Shown here: one piece after another, positions 1 to 12,600 of the stretch
Position numbering within the stretch: position 1 is the stretch's first letter
Layout of the letters: each line of letters starts with the position of its first letter
Assembly: GCA_037179385.1 (NCBI GenBank)
Contig: CM074193.1
Coordinates: 8,205,547 to 8,269,546 of the forward strand
Direction: 5' to 3'
Length of the DNA: 64,000 nucleotides
Source: Holothuria scabra
Taxonomy: Eukaryota > Echinodermata > Holothuroidea > Aspidochirotida > Holothuriidae
Notes under the pieces: generated by a model
The model's input: only the letters and a program-made list of their open reading frames with translations
Told to the model about the DNA's origin: nothing
Databases searched by the model: none
Translations under genes and position numbers: made by a program

Positions 1-1006
1 CGGTAAACCGAAAATCAAGCTGCAAGACATGGAAGATCCTGAAGAAATTCTCCTGAGAGAAGCAGAAGCCAAAGTAGAAGCGAAGAAAGGACAAAGAAAG
101 GAAGAAAAGAAAGATAAGAAATCTAAAGAAAACAAAGAACAAATTCAAAATGTCGGCAATGACACACCATACCAATTGTGCAAGATCCCCGTTTCGTTGC
201 CTAAAGTAAGTGACTATCAAACGTATTTGAAATAGGGGCGATCCTACACGCACTTTCGCTTTCGATATTGATTACTTTCCAAGGTTTCCTGTATTTTTGT
301 TTTGATCTATGATTTAGAGAGAGAGAGAGGTCAATGTTTTAGGCGTTACTCTATTTTGCGTTTTGAGCGTCCATTGAACAACAATTGTTACGACGGTGCT
401 GTCGTGACGCGTATTGATACCACCGTCCATCTACCGAAAGCATGATCAGTGAATTCAAGCACATCATTTAACTTCCTGCACCTTTTAAAATTCCACACAG
501 GCCTATTTTTTCTTATCCTATTGCTATACTCTACCCAATTTCGATACCGTATATTAGGTTACACTGTTCTTCAAGCATTACAATTGCCATAAAGATAAAA
601 GTTCAGTCTTGACCGAAAACTCTCATCGAAATTTCGTGTTTTATTTACACAGCGTGATCGAGAGGTAGATCTCACTGTCAGCCAAACTCGGGCAAAAATT
701 GCAGATGTGTCGGGCATTACATGTAACGCAAATTTAGAATGGCTGGCCGGTGAACTGGGAAACGAATGGGAATCCCTTGCAGCGTACCTCGGAGTAAAGT
801 CTAACAGAATGCAGAGTATAAAGAGAAACTTTCCAGGCAATCAAACAGCTCAAATATTCAACATGTTAGTAACTTGGAGAAGTCGAATGCCAAAGTCGTA
901 TGACAAGGAAAGAAAACTTCTCAGAGGGCTGGTAAGATGCGGACGATACGACCTCTCGGAAGAACTGAAATATAGAGATGAGGAATTTGAAGAAACAGAC
1001 AATTAG
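1..1006 (+). CDS. Death-domain protein, C-terminal part (two exons, 5' truncated by window)
   Basis: Exon A runs from the window edge to 205 and is open in frame from base 2. It ends at AAA|GTAAGT. Exon B starts after the acceptor TTTACACAG at 652 and runs 653-1006, ending in TAG. Both junctions are phase 0, so the frame joins cleanly. Exon A encodes a charged Lys/Glu-rich linker (EEKKDKKSKENKEQ). Exon B encodes a roughly 90-residue alpha-helical domain with the spacing typical of death domains: LEWLAGELGNEWESLAAYLG, then SNRMQSIKRNFPG and LLRGLVRCGRYDLSEEL near the end. Death domains mediate homotypic assembly in apoptotic and immune signalling. The N-terminal domains that would identify the protein lie left of the window, so I give no name. 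The joined frame is visible; the domain call rests on family knowledge. Confidence 0.8.
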
Positions 1007-1044
1007 CAAGTCAGATCGATTTCTGGTTGTACATTTGTTTTTGA

Positions 1045-1050
1045 AATAAA
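1045..1050 (+). terminator. Polyadenylation signal AATAAA of the death-domain gene
   Basis: A canonical AATAAA lies 39 bases after the stop codon at 1004-1006, implying a very short 3' UTR. It supports this exon being the last one. Confidence 0.7.
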
Positions 1051-3606
1051 GTGCACAATGTCAAACGACACTAAAAACTGTTTCCAGGGATCACATCCGG
1101 GTTTGATACAACAGCAAATTTTAAAGCACCGACTGGGATTCTTCTGAAATTACGGAAATGAAAAGTTTAACGTCAGTGTTAGAGGTATATTTTATTTCTA
1201 GCTATGGGGTTTTACGGATCAGTTTTTAAACAACTGGTTTTAACTTGGACCGGTCTAGCTATGATATGCTGGAATGTACTTTAAAAAATAAACCAAGGTT
1301 GCTTTTTGCTGGAATAACTTGGTAAGGCCTCTCTGTACAACACGCTACGCATACGAACAGGAAGTGTTCAAGGTCATAAATCATTTTTTTATTTCAAAGG
1401 GAAACAAAGCAGGTTGTATGAGTTGTGCACCAGAAAGTCATAAACTATTGCGAGATGGGCTATTTTGTTTTAAGAGAATAAATTTCAACATCTCAACAAT
1501 GGAACAAGCTATGACGATGGGATTTGGATGAATAACATTCATTTCTTAAGCTCTAAAATATGTAATTTTAAGGGTCTAGACTTTAGGCATGCTTTTAATC
1601 GGAGGTAGTCCAAATGGTAGCAAAGAAATTGTACAGCTGGTTCAGTTCTTCTCTATATTGACTTTTCGATGTAAGTAGGGATGGGCAAGGAAATGGAAGT
1701 TCCCAAGATTTACACAAACTTAGATTTTGTATCATGATTTCTTTCAGAACATAAATAGCCCTATATTCCTATTTCAAAATACAGGAAAAGGCAGTGAATT
1801 AGTGCCTTTACTCCATCATAATACAATGGCATAAACACATAAAACCCATCAACTTGGGGGCTTGCTTCTTGCTTCTAAGGAACAGGCAACCAAATTAAAC
1901 CCCAAAATTCACACTGTCCTGTATCACTTTCGCAGTTCATTCATGTGGGCTTTGCTTTTGAAAATCGGTCTCCTGAAAAATCGTGGATTCAACAATGCTA
2001 GCTTCTGTAGCAATGAAAGAACAAAGACTCAATCAATTCAGGCCTATGACTGTAAATATTTGAAGTGAACATCTAGGAAAGTCAAAGTCAAAACAAATAC
2101 GTCAAATGATCATGACTTTCTGTGAAGAATAAAACTTACATATTGTATTTAAAAGGTGTTTTCCTGGTAACACTTGCAGGTTTTACTCTTCACAAAAGTC
2201 TTACTAGCAATTCACATTTATTCCAATTGATTAGTAGCTACCTATGTGTAATAATCTCCTCCACATTATTTTGTTCATTTTTTACAATGCCTTAGTTATA
2301 GAATAATAAACTCAAAGAAATATTATTAAGGCACAAAATGCAAAAGGGGTCACTGATTGTAGTCTATTGAGCTGAGAAAATAAAAGAAATAGACATGGAA
2401 AAAAATGAAATAAAAACCTATGTGCTTTGTAACTGTCCTTCATTATTTTTTTGCTTTAATACAGGTGTTAACTGATGACAGCTGACTCCACAACAATTTA
2501 ATATGGAGCAAAGGACATTTACTTACAATTACACACACACATGGCCTCTTGAAATCTCAGAAAGACCTTTTCAACATGCCATGCCAAATGATGATATTCT
2601 CTAACACAGCTTATAATCAATGCAGACTCAACTTGTTGACCAGGATACTCACTAACAGACTCATGAATAGTTATGACACAGGGAATGAAATGGGTCATCT
2701 TAGGTGAAGACATGCCAACCTAGCATCATTAGTTCAAACACAGTGATGACCTGGGCATATGTGTAGACACTGAAGGACAGCGAGGGTGTGGAGGGGGGAT
2801 GTGTTATAAATATACCAACAAGGGCTGTTCATGTCAGCTATTTCCATATGCAGGGCAGCAGTATAATATAAGGCTTCTTTACCACTGCTACACTATACAT
2901 CAAAAGTCTAAAATCCTGATTATTTTCTCCAAATGTTTCTATTTCATGTCACACTGTTCTGTATTTAACATCAACACAGGGCTTCTTCACCACTGTCATT
3001 AAACTTACCAAAGTCAACTCAACTATCATACTGTCCATACTGTCCATAATGACCAAAACCTGATATGATTGAATGTAGTGAATTGACAAAATTTCCTTTC
3101 AACTGATGAAAAATGATTACAAATGTTTTTTGCTGGAAGGGTTAGTCAAACTGTAGATTTTGCAGTAATGCTAGTATCTTCCATATGGTATTTCTTTTGG
3201 CTGAATCATGGACTTCCTTCAGAGGTCATAGCACTTTTAAGTCTCAAAATCTGCATGGAGTAGGACATGTATACCAATACAGCTCAAGGTAAGCAGCTGA
3301 AATGGTTTCTTTACAGAGTATTTGATTCCCTTTCTCTAGCTAAAGCAGAGAATCATTTATCCAGTATTTCATTGCATTTGTTGCACAAGATGGACAAATT
3401 GCTATACAAATACAAAGTTGTACAGCACATTTTGGGGTTTTAATGAAGTTGTGATTGAGGAGCCAAGTAGCAGCAAGATTGATATTCACTGTGAAGGCCC
3501 CATAGGTCCATCCATTGACAACTTTCCTTCATTTTCTCATGTCACTCCTATCAGTTTCATTTCTAAATCATATCACGTCTTGATACAGTTTTTCCAACAG
3601 AAACCA
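1051..3606. other. Intergenic gap between two converging genes
   Basis: AT-rich sequence between the 3' end of the death-domain gene and the 3' end of MRPS9. The open frames here are short, with no recognisable domain or splice-site partners. I see no clear mobile element in it. Part of 2700-3606 is probably MRPS9 3' UTR or downstream flank. Confidence 0.5.
3439..3444 (-). terminator. MRPS9: Possible MRPS9 polyadenylation signal (ATTAAA)
   Basis: ATTAAA on the minus strand, about 165 bases past the MRPS9 stop codon. It is the commonest variant of AATAAA and is at a sensible distance, but the motif is short enough to occur by chance in AT-rich DNA. Confidence 0.35.
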
Positions 3607-3698
3607 TCATCTCTTTTTCCAAGTGAACTTCTTTCTAGCTCTCTTCTGTCCAGGCTTTTTACGTTCCTTGATGCGCGGATCATTTGTAAGGAGTCCAG
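3607..3698 (-). CDS. MRPS9: MRPS9 exon 10 (C-terminal tail)
   Basis: Acceptor ATTTTAG. Encodes [16 protein letters not shown] and ends KKFTWKKR followed by TGA. The basic tail reaches into the decoding region in S9 proteins and is retained here. Confidence 0.96.
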
Positions 3699-6600
3699 CT
3701 AAAATAGGCAGATAAAATAGGTACTTGTTGACAAAGAGTTTTACTAAGAAATTGTAACGGATATCAACACATGATTGGGACCCTGGTTAAGATAGTAAAT
3801 TGAGTTCAGTGTAATTGGAGATCAAGTACTAATTTTACTGTATGTTTTGTAAAATCTTACACTTACATAAGACTTTGAAAATTTTTCACTTTTCTCCAGC
3901 AGTTACACATTTTTTATTGTGGAATTCAGCAGAAAGTTTCAACCCTGCTACTGTATATAATTTCCACTATGGCCAAAATGCTCATAGTGCTTATCAAAAA
4001 AAATTCAACAAAATTTCTCACCTTGTCGCATTTTTTCCACAAATTCTTCGTCCACAAAACTTCTAAGGGCCTTTGAAATGGCCAACCTAATGGCCCCTGA
4101 CTGGCCTGATGGTCCACCTCCTTCTGTTGTACACTCAACGTCAAACCGGTTCAACATGTTCGCAAAATGAAGAGGAAAGAGAATATCCTCCCTGTGTGTC
4201 AAATCAGAAGAAAAATCAACTAGAGTAGAGCAAAAGTCACAATGTTATATTCTCTGTGCGGAGAGCTGTAGTGTTTAGAAAACGTAGCCTATTTTACTGT
4301 ATTATTTTAGTGTTTACAGAGGAGGGGGGGAAGGGGAATCTGATCTGGATTCTAAGTCCCCTTTTAATGTTAAATGGTCATGAATGGATCAAATGCTTAT
4401 TTAATGGTTACACTATTATTCAAAAAAATATAAATACTACAGATAATTTTCTCTTGTCACATTTAAAAACCTGCTTTTCAAATTTATTTCAAAGTCTCTT
4501 AAATACATATGCCCCATATAAACATTTTCATAGTTTAATATCAAACCAATTTGTCTAAACATAAAGATGGTATGACAAAATCGATTAAAGTCTCACCATT
4601 ACTAAACATGTTGCAAAACTTTTCCAAAGCAGACCACTTGAAAGAAATTGTGACATATTTTAGTAATAACGTCACAAATCACTTATTAAATGTTCAAACA
4701 AAACTTTAATTATTTCTTACCTGTGACACAATTGATAAAAAGTTCTCAAAAGTTCTTCACCATTGATTGTTATCTTGCCACTTCCTCCATCTCTCAAGAT
4801 GACACTTGCGGTCGAAGATTTCCTCCGAGAGGTCCCATGACTGTAAAACCTTCCATTTTCATCCTTCTGGAGCTGAAAATTGTGACAGGTGAATTTTTTT
4901 AGCATAATTTATCGATACACTAAACTGAAAACTTAAGATTTCAAAATAAGTTTTTCCACAAAGAACATCATAAATATTGGGGCACATTCCATGTTACCAG
5001 AACTCAAAACTTAATTTGGAATATGATTTGTTAAAACATAGTTCAATCTTCAAAAAAAATGTGTTTTTCCTGCAAAAAAGTCTCATTTCCCACAACACTG
5101 TTCTGCATAGATCAAGCTAAATTTCCCTCTAATTACCCAAATTTCCTACAAATCTCATGATTTTCCTCCAAGGAACTTCCAAAATTGCTGATTTTTTAAC
5201 CCATGTTCCTCAAAGAAGTGCAACCTGCTTGTTGGTTGCAAGCAGTAAATCCATCAATCCACATTTAGGGGTATTTCTTTCTTGGTGGTGTGGGTTTATT
5301 GTGATATTAAATCATTTCAGCTAGCAGCCATTTAGTAGGTCCTCTTCAACCTGTTCTCTCCACACTGGTTATTTGCTCAATTTATTTTTGAATACAATAC
5401 AACTGACAAATAGTTTACAAAACCTGACTCACATGAAGGCAAACGAAAAATATACAACTCTAGGCAGAATGCAAAACTGCACTGAGGTTTCGATGATACT
5501 GTATAAATGTTCCATTAAATAAAATGTCATGATGTCCCATATTTTCTTCAAATGTTATACTAGCATGTTTTAAAAATGATTTTGTGTTACCCCAGATGTC
5601 CACATACCAAATATGAAAATCTATCCATGTTTTCTATCTTGAGATGTTGTGTTAACAAATTTTTCAGACTTTGATCCCTGGCGACCCTTAATGTCCTTTG
5701 ACCAAAGCAAATGGGCCATCCTCTGACCAAAACGCATCAGTATACTACATATGATTTCGATCCAAGTTATCTTTCTTGAGATATTGTGCAAACAAGTTCC
5801 AAACTTTGACCCCTGGTGACCCCAGATAACCCTTTGACTTCCACCCAAAACAAAACAGACCATCTTCTGACCATAAAACACCTTCATACCCAATATGAAA
5901 TCTTTGACCCCTGGTGATCCCAGATGACCTTTGATATCCATAAAGAAACAATAGGTTCTACCTTTTAATATCAGGCATCTATGTATCTCGTTTGAAAACT
6001 TTCAGGTATTCCCTTCTTGACATATCATGTTAACAAGCAAAGCAAAGCCATCATAAATACTGAAATACCGTACTCCAGAATAAAAAGGCCGAAGGAGAAA
6101 TGTAAAAGTATTACCAATATGCTTTGACTGGTGGACATGATACGTTGATACTTGATAGTAAATTAATACTCTCCTCTTTTCACCCAAGTCTACTTACATA
6201 CTTTATTTGGGTAATTTTGTTAGTTGGATAAATGAGATTTGATGACACACCAACAGGAATGTGTAATATATTGTCCACTAGAAAAGAAAATGGTGCAATG
6301 TTTGGGTAAAAGGAACTAAAAATGTAAAAGATATACCAAGTTCCACTAAAATGTGCAGGCAAATGTGAGTCATATCAAAGATTTCTATTAAGTTCACTTT
6401 TGTCAAGAAAGCCTCTAGTAAGGGAAGAATTTGAGTGCTGAAATAAAGTCTACATGTCCAGACACAGCCTAGTGCCTCTGGCGATTAAGAGAGAATTCAT
6501 GACCGTCAACAATAATGTGTCTGACAGTAAGAGTACAGTCACACGGTATACAATATGGTATTTCATCCCTGAGCAGTAAATTGACATGGGTAAGGTAAGT

Positions 6601-9600
6601 GTGACAGGATGTGAGCCCTAGTCAGGGCTAAATCATCTCTCTGTTTACTAGGGAATCCCCAGTCCCGACTGTCGCTATAACTTGGTACAGTTGGTTCACT
6701 TTTATTGGGATGCACCAGTCCAAAGAACACATGCAGTCACTATAATCTGAAGCAATGAAATTTCTCTATTACAAATACATTTATCAACAATCACAATAAA
6801 CTAACAGTCATATTTAGTAAAACACTTACTGGTTCGATAACTTCCTTGCTGAGCACAGCTTCTATTTTCTGTCTGAATTTCAATATAAATTCTTGAGCTT
6901 CAATTGCAAATGGTTGTCTCAAGATTCTCTCCAGTAAATTAATGAATCTCTCATACTGTAAGATGAAAATAACAATTTGTATTTCATAATGACTCATGAG
7001 ACTTTAGCCAGGATTTTGATTTGAGCATCTCATTTGGTGCTGGCACAAACACAAACATACCATCTACATCATAGTTTGAGGATGGAGACCTGATGGCATG
7101 TTACAGATCTGACAACCTACCAGAATGGAAAAGAGGAGCACCACCTATGTTCCAGATGTCTGCCTTAGGGCCCCTTGTGTGGTCCAGTGGGTAAACTACT
7201 GGATTTTGAGTATTTTCAGGTATGTCCTGAAGACATTTTGAGCCCTAGTAGCAATCAAAAATTTGCAAACTGATTGTTTAATTCCATGCCAAAATTTACA
7301 ATGCCTACCAACCCATCAGATACAGAAACTGACCTTACCACAGACCCTCATCCAAATAGCAATTACAAAGCACAAAGCATTATGGGATAGTGTTTTGGTA
7401 TGCATTATATTTTTTAAATAGCATTTTACTGTAGCAAAGAATAATACACACCAACATTCTATCCCACAATTCTTTGTAATAGTTATTTGGAAAAGGGTCT
7501 ATTTGAGCACAATACCTCAACTGATTAAAACTCTAATAAGCAGAAACTTTCATAACCACCAATATCTTCAACACTCCTGAAAAAAAAATCCACTATTTCA
7601 AGAAACAAATGATAACATTGAACATGTATGATCATCATGATTCCAGTTTTACTGAAAATCAAAACATCAAATAGGAAAATCAGAACACAGCAAATTTTGG
7701 CATAAAAAAGCAGAATCATTTCTATTAAAGTGGAACAGTTGGTAGCTCTGATGTTGTCCATTGGTCCACTTCAGAGCCCTGATGGGACTGATATTACCTG
7801 CAGTCCAAGCGGTCTATATGGTGTGCAAATGCAAAAATGATGTCTTCAGCTCTTGTATTTTGTAGCTTTTGTGCAGCCTATGTGCAGGTCACCTACACCA
7901 ATTCAACTTTTACCAGCTTCTTTTATTAGCTGTCTGCCTTTTGTTTTGGCCGCTGAGCTATAGCTGACAGTCTGTTCATGTGGCAGAGTAAAATACACAT
8001 TATGTTAATAGAAGTCAGAAATGCTCTCCTGTAAAAAATATACACAGTACTTCTTAAAACATTTGTGAAAATAAAAGCACATACCTCTGTATCTTTCAAT
8101 TTTTCTAACACTATTTCCTCTAAGGCAAGTTTTCCAATCCACTCACTTCTTGCAAGATTTCTAGAGAAAACAAAATATGTGAAAGTCAGTAGCCACTAGT
8201 TTAAGAGATTTTTTTGACAGTCATTTGAGTAGTTCCATATTTAAAGCTTTTCATTTTATCTCTCCTAGAAGTGATAGCAAACACCATAAAGCAGTTACAC
8301 ATATGTGAAGCAACCCTATAAAAAAGGTTAATTGGAATTTCTTGTGTGGTTTTCCAAGTCTTGGGAGCAAAATAAGTTGAAATCTTCCTGTCACTTGGAT
8401 AGTAACTACAGTTTGGAGACCCTGAGATTAAAGGGTACAAAATAAATATACCTTTCCAGAACTGAAAATGAGATTTCATACCAAAGCTCCACTCCTCATC
8501 TCATTGAATGAAAGGTTGTGACTACCATTAACCAATACATTACGTAAATAATCTGTCAATACCTCTAGTTCAACCTTCGCATGAAACTGTTCCTTTCAGG
8601 AACCCACTTTATATTATTACAGCCTGGAAAAATTTCAAATTTCTCTGTACTAGGACATTTAAATGTCAAATTGAGCTAGTCATTCAATAAAATGCATTTT
8701 ATAATTTCTGAAATTTCAAAGCACCCAGTATGAAATTCCAATAGATGAGATGCTTTTAAACTACATACTGTAAGGATCTACCAAAACTAGTGTAGTGTGT
8801 ACAAATGAGACTCTCTAACAGTTGTAGCAAAATGTTGCTTAATGCTTACACTTGTGGGATACCATCTAATGACTCTCCTCTCTGAATCAAAGCATCTTCT
8901 TGCTGAGTAACTTTATTCAACCAATCAGCTGCTTCCTGAAATGGAACAAACAAAGGAAGCTCATCAAATTAAAAAAGTATGGCATTGGAAAAAGAAAATT
9001 ATTCATATTTAAGCAATATAAACAAATCAACTAAACCACTTTTAAATTGTTTTTAAATCAAACTGTACAATGTTTTCAATTTTGCATACGTATTTTAACT
9101 TTCCGAGAAATTCTGAACATCTTCTTTTCCAACAATAAAAAATGGAAAGAACCAAATATTAAAAGGTAATGAATGAATGAAAGTGAATGAAATTTTAAGT
9201 CAAATTCTATCTTTCATATGTGACAGTATGATTTTTTCTGTTAAAGTTCCCTTCCATTAACTGATAAATTTTTTTAAATTACGAGCAAAGGAAACAGTTG
9301 TTACCCAAAGTAAAGTTGATGCAAACAGGTATCATGTTATCTCCTCCAATAAAAAACAGGTTGTGAGTTTTTCATTTCTAGTCTTTTCTTTTTACCATGA
9401 AATACTGTAGAAGCAGATCTAATGAAACATTTAACTCATAAAAGGGAAGAAGATCATATTTAAAGATGCCAATGCCTCCAAAGTACTGAAATTTTGTATT
9501 AAAGCATGTCATTATGGACATGCTGGGAAAAGCCGCTTAGCTACTTTTCAAATTTGGTACCTGTCATAGCAAGCACATGGCAGGAACCTTGCATTAAGTC

Positions 9601-12600
9601 AAGTTAAATAGAGTCTATTGAGTGTGTGCATTGATCCATTAAGCTACTTAGGAAATGTCCAGAGAACAGCATAATGAAGGCATTGTGATTGCATTCTTCT
9701 ATGACACTGAACACAAAAGTGGCGATGGCTGTCAGAATGTATCTTTCTTTTGCTTGGGTTATTCAAATGTTTCAAATGAGCAAAGGGTAGGTTCCTATCA
9801 CAGAGCATGAACTGGGTGTTCACTCTGAAGAAAAACAGACAGGGTAAAACATTCTCCTCAAGTTGACAAGTATTAGGTTCCACTTAGTGTGTGGCAAATA
9901 AAGTCATATGCAAAATGTTTTCAAAACACTGTCTACACATGCTACCTGTATCTTTTGACTTTGATTTCAATAAGCAAGCTGTTAGGGAGGAGAGACAACT
10001 TGTCAGTGGGGTGCGCAGGTTTTTTGAGGTGGGGGGGAGGGCCAGTATGTCTATCCCCACGACTGATGTGGAGGTGGAGATCAATTCAAAGGGAATTGCT
10101 CCCGTGTAAATTCCCCTGACTGGGTTGTTTCCCCCGACTACATACAGAAGTGGGGGGGCATGGCCCCCTGGCCCCCCTATTGAGCATACCACTACAACTT
10201 GTATAGAATCTTTGCAGCAATATTTGTTATGTACCGTAATCCTGCTCTTCTCTTCAAAATTCTTATCTCAATTCCTAGATCAATTAGTATCACCGATGTA
10301 CTGGCAAAATGCCAAAACGAAGACACACTACACAATCTTATCTTCATTAACTTCTTGTTGCAAGCCATCATGATACTATATGAAATTGCTGAATTTTGTT
10401 CATTACTGGTTACAATCATTTTAATTTCTCATAGTTTCTTTGTACAATTTCATCACAAAATACATTTCAGATTTGTTTAAAAGTTATCTGGAAATGTGCC
10501 AAATTTGAACAAAACATTTTAGATTTCAACAATATTTTCAACTCAGATTAGTGCAGATATAAAGGAACTAATTTATTTCAACTGCCACTGCCAGTCACTT
10601 AATAAAATATTTTGATTAGAGTTGAAAACCTGTCCAAAACAAAACTTATTTCAAAGCACATTCTAACAAAGACAATTGTTCTTGCATTATTTGGGTGTGA
10701 AAGGGTCAGGGTACTGTTTAGTCAGGAAAAAGTCAACAGTACCTAACAATGGACACAAAGAAACCTGTCATTTGAAGTTTGATACTTAAATGGGAAAACT
10801 ATGTTCTCAAGTACCTAGATGAAACAGCAACGACCATTGTGTCTCATTTTTAACAGCTCCCTGTTTCAATCAAAGAACAGTCACCATCTTACAATTTTTC
10901 TTTCCCCTAACCATAAATGTACTTGGGTAATGAGCAGGGTTGTTACCACGCAGACCGCACCAGGCCACAGCTCTCAAAATAACCACCCCGTACTTGCCAT
11001 CAATATCAGCATCATTGCCCGGCAAAAATTTCTTACCCTAACTGAATACTGTATTTACTCTAATAAACACCAGGGGGCGTGAAATTTTCATGAAGGGGGG
11101 TCTATTAGAGTCAAATTTACCGGCAACGAATCTACCATTCCCACTCCAAGCACATCAATGAAGAGGGGTATGTTTTAGGTTGATTGACATGAACAAAAAA
11201 ATTGCAGAAACATTTTTTGCAACATTATATGGGACTTGATGTGATTTTGTGGCAATAAGGTAGGACTTATTCCATTTACATTTTTTTCAGGAATTCACAT
11301 TTTCACCACACATTTAATGTGACAAAAAAAGCAAGGGGGTATTTATTAGAGAGGGGGCGTTTAATAGATTAAATACGGTATAAGTCTTAGATTTCTTTAA
11401 AATTTAGTGATAACCCCTTTTTTGTAAGTACTCTCCAATCTGCCAAAATTATCTGACAAACCTTAAACCACTCCCTTAGGACGGTGACCACAAAATACCT
11501 GGCTCTCAAAATGGTCTGGTGACAACCCTGGTAATGAGTATTTGCCTTACATGTAGAAACATATCCTGACATACTCACATGCATTAGATTAAAGTAGTTT
11601 GGTTTCCCTGTATAAAATAAAAAGCTAAATGGTCTACCATCATTATCAAACTGAGCAGCTTTTTGAGGAGGATAGTAGTCTTTGGGAGGATGTAACATTG
11701 GTCTTGCCCTCTTCTCAAAGAGACCAGATGGGAGAAGGTAATTGATGGACCTCTGTAATCAAAACAAAAATTATACGAAAGGAAAGCAATGTTAAGTCTG
11801 CTTTAAATTCTTCTTTCACCATGGATTTGTTAGAAGATGTAACACACTGATCAAATGGAGAGGAACACTGTTGGCCAGAGATGTTATCAAGTCATTCTTT
11901 CTTTATGAAGCAATAAGTCAAGTCAACCACACTCATTTTAATGACTTGAGTCAAGTCATGACTAAATCACAGTGTATGTTTATCAGGGAAAATTGGTCAG
12001 AAATTTTCAAGTCAGGCCAGCTGGAAGTTGTGACTCTGCTGGATGTATATTGTGGAAATTATCCGTGTGAAATAAAATTTAAAAGTAAGTCAATAAATAT
12101 GAGCCCCAACATGCTTTGTCAGCAAACCATAAATACTTACATCAATATCTTCTTGAGAAAAATTTTCAGCATCTTCCCCCATCATATTGGCAAGATGACG
12201 CCTACTCCTTTCAAAGGCAGCTTCCTCACTCTTGAGTAGTTCATCTGATTTAGTAAGGAAAGAATTCAAAATGTCAGTTTTGAATATCAACCAAGAAATT
12301 TATCTTCCCTGAATCTATGCTCCTAAATTATGTGTTCAACCTCTGAATATTTTGTAATCTGTATGGAAAAGATGACAGCAATTTACAAATACACTAAATT
12401 AAAGTGCAACCAACAGTCAAAAGAATATGGTAGAAAAAGCTTCCTTAATCATATTGTTGAAGTGCCAAATAATAAATTTTAGTTCATTGATGCAAATGTG
12501 TTCACCATCCAGAAGAGGTCCCCAGTTTAAAAATTTTCACCTTTCAGAAACGGCTCAGATATGAAGTAGTGCATTCTGTAGTGTTGTTCTGTTTCCCACC

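Noticed and set aside
5621..5951. Open frames of 106 and 68 codons on the minus strand
   Set aside because: They run through the minisatellite units, and their repeated [13 protein letters not shown] peptide is a translation of the repeat; the same happens at 56250-56572.
10125..10480. Overlapping frames of 82 and 93 codons on the plus strand
   Set aside because: They sit in MRPS9 intron 4, start in a G/C-rich repeat, and have hydrophobic AT-driven composition without a domain.
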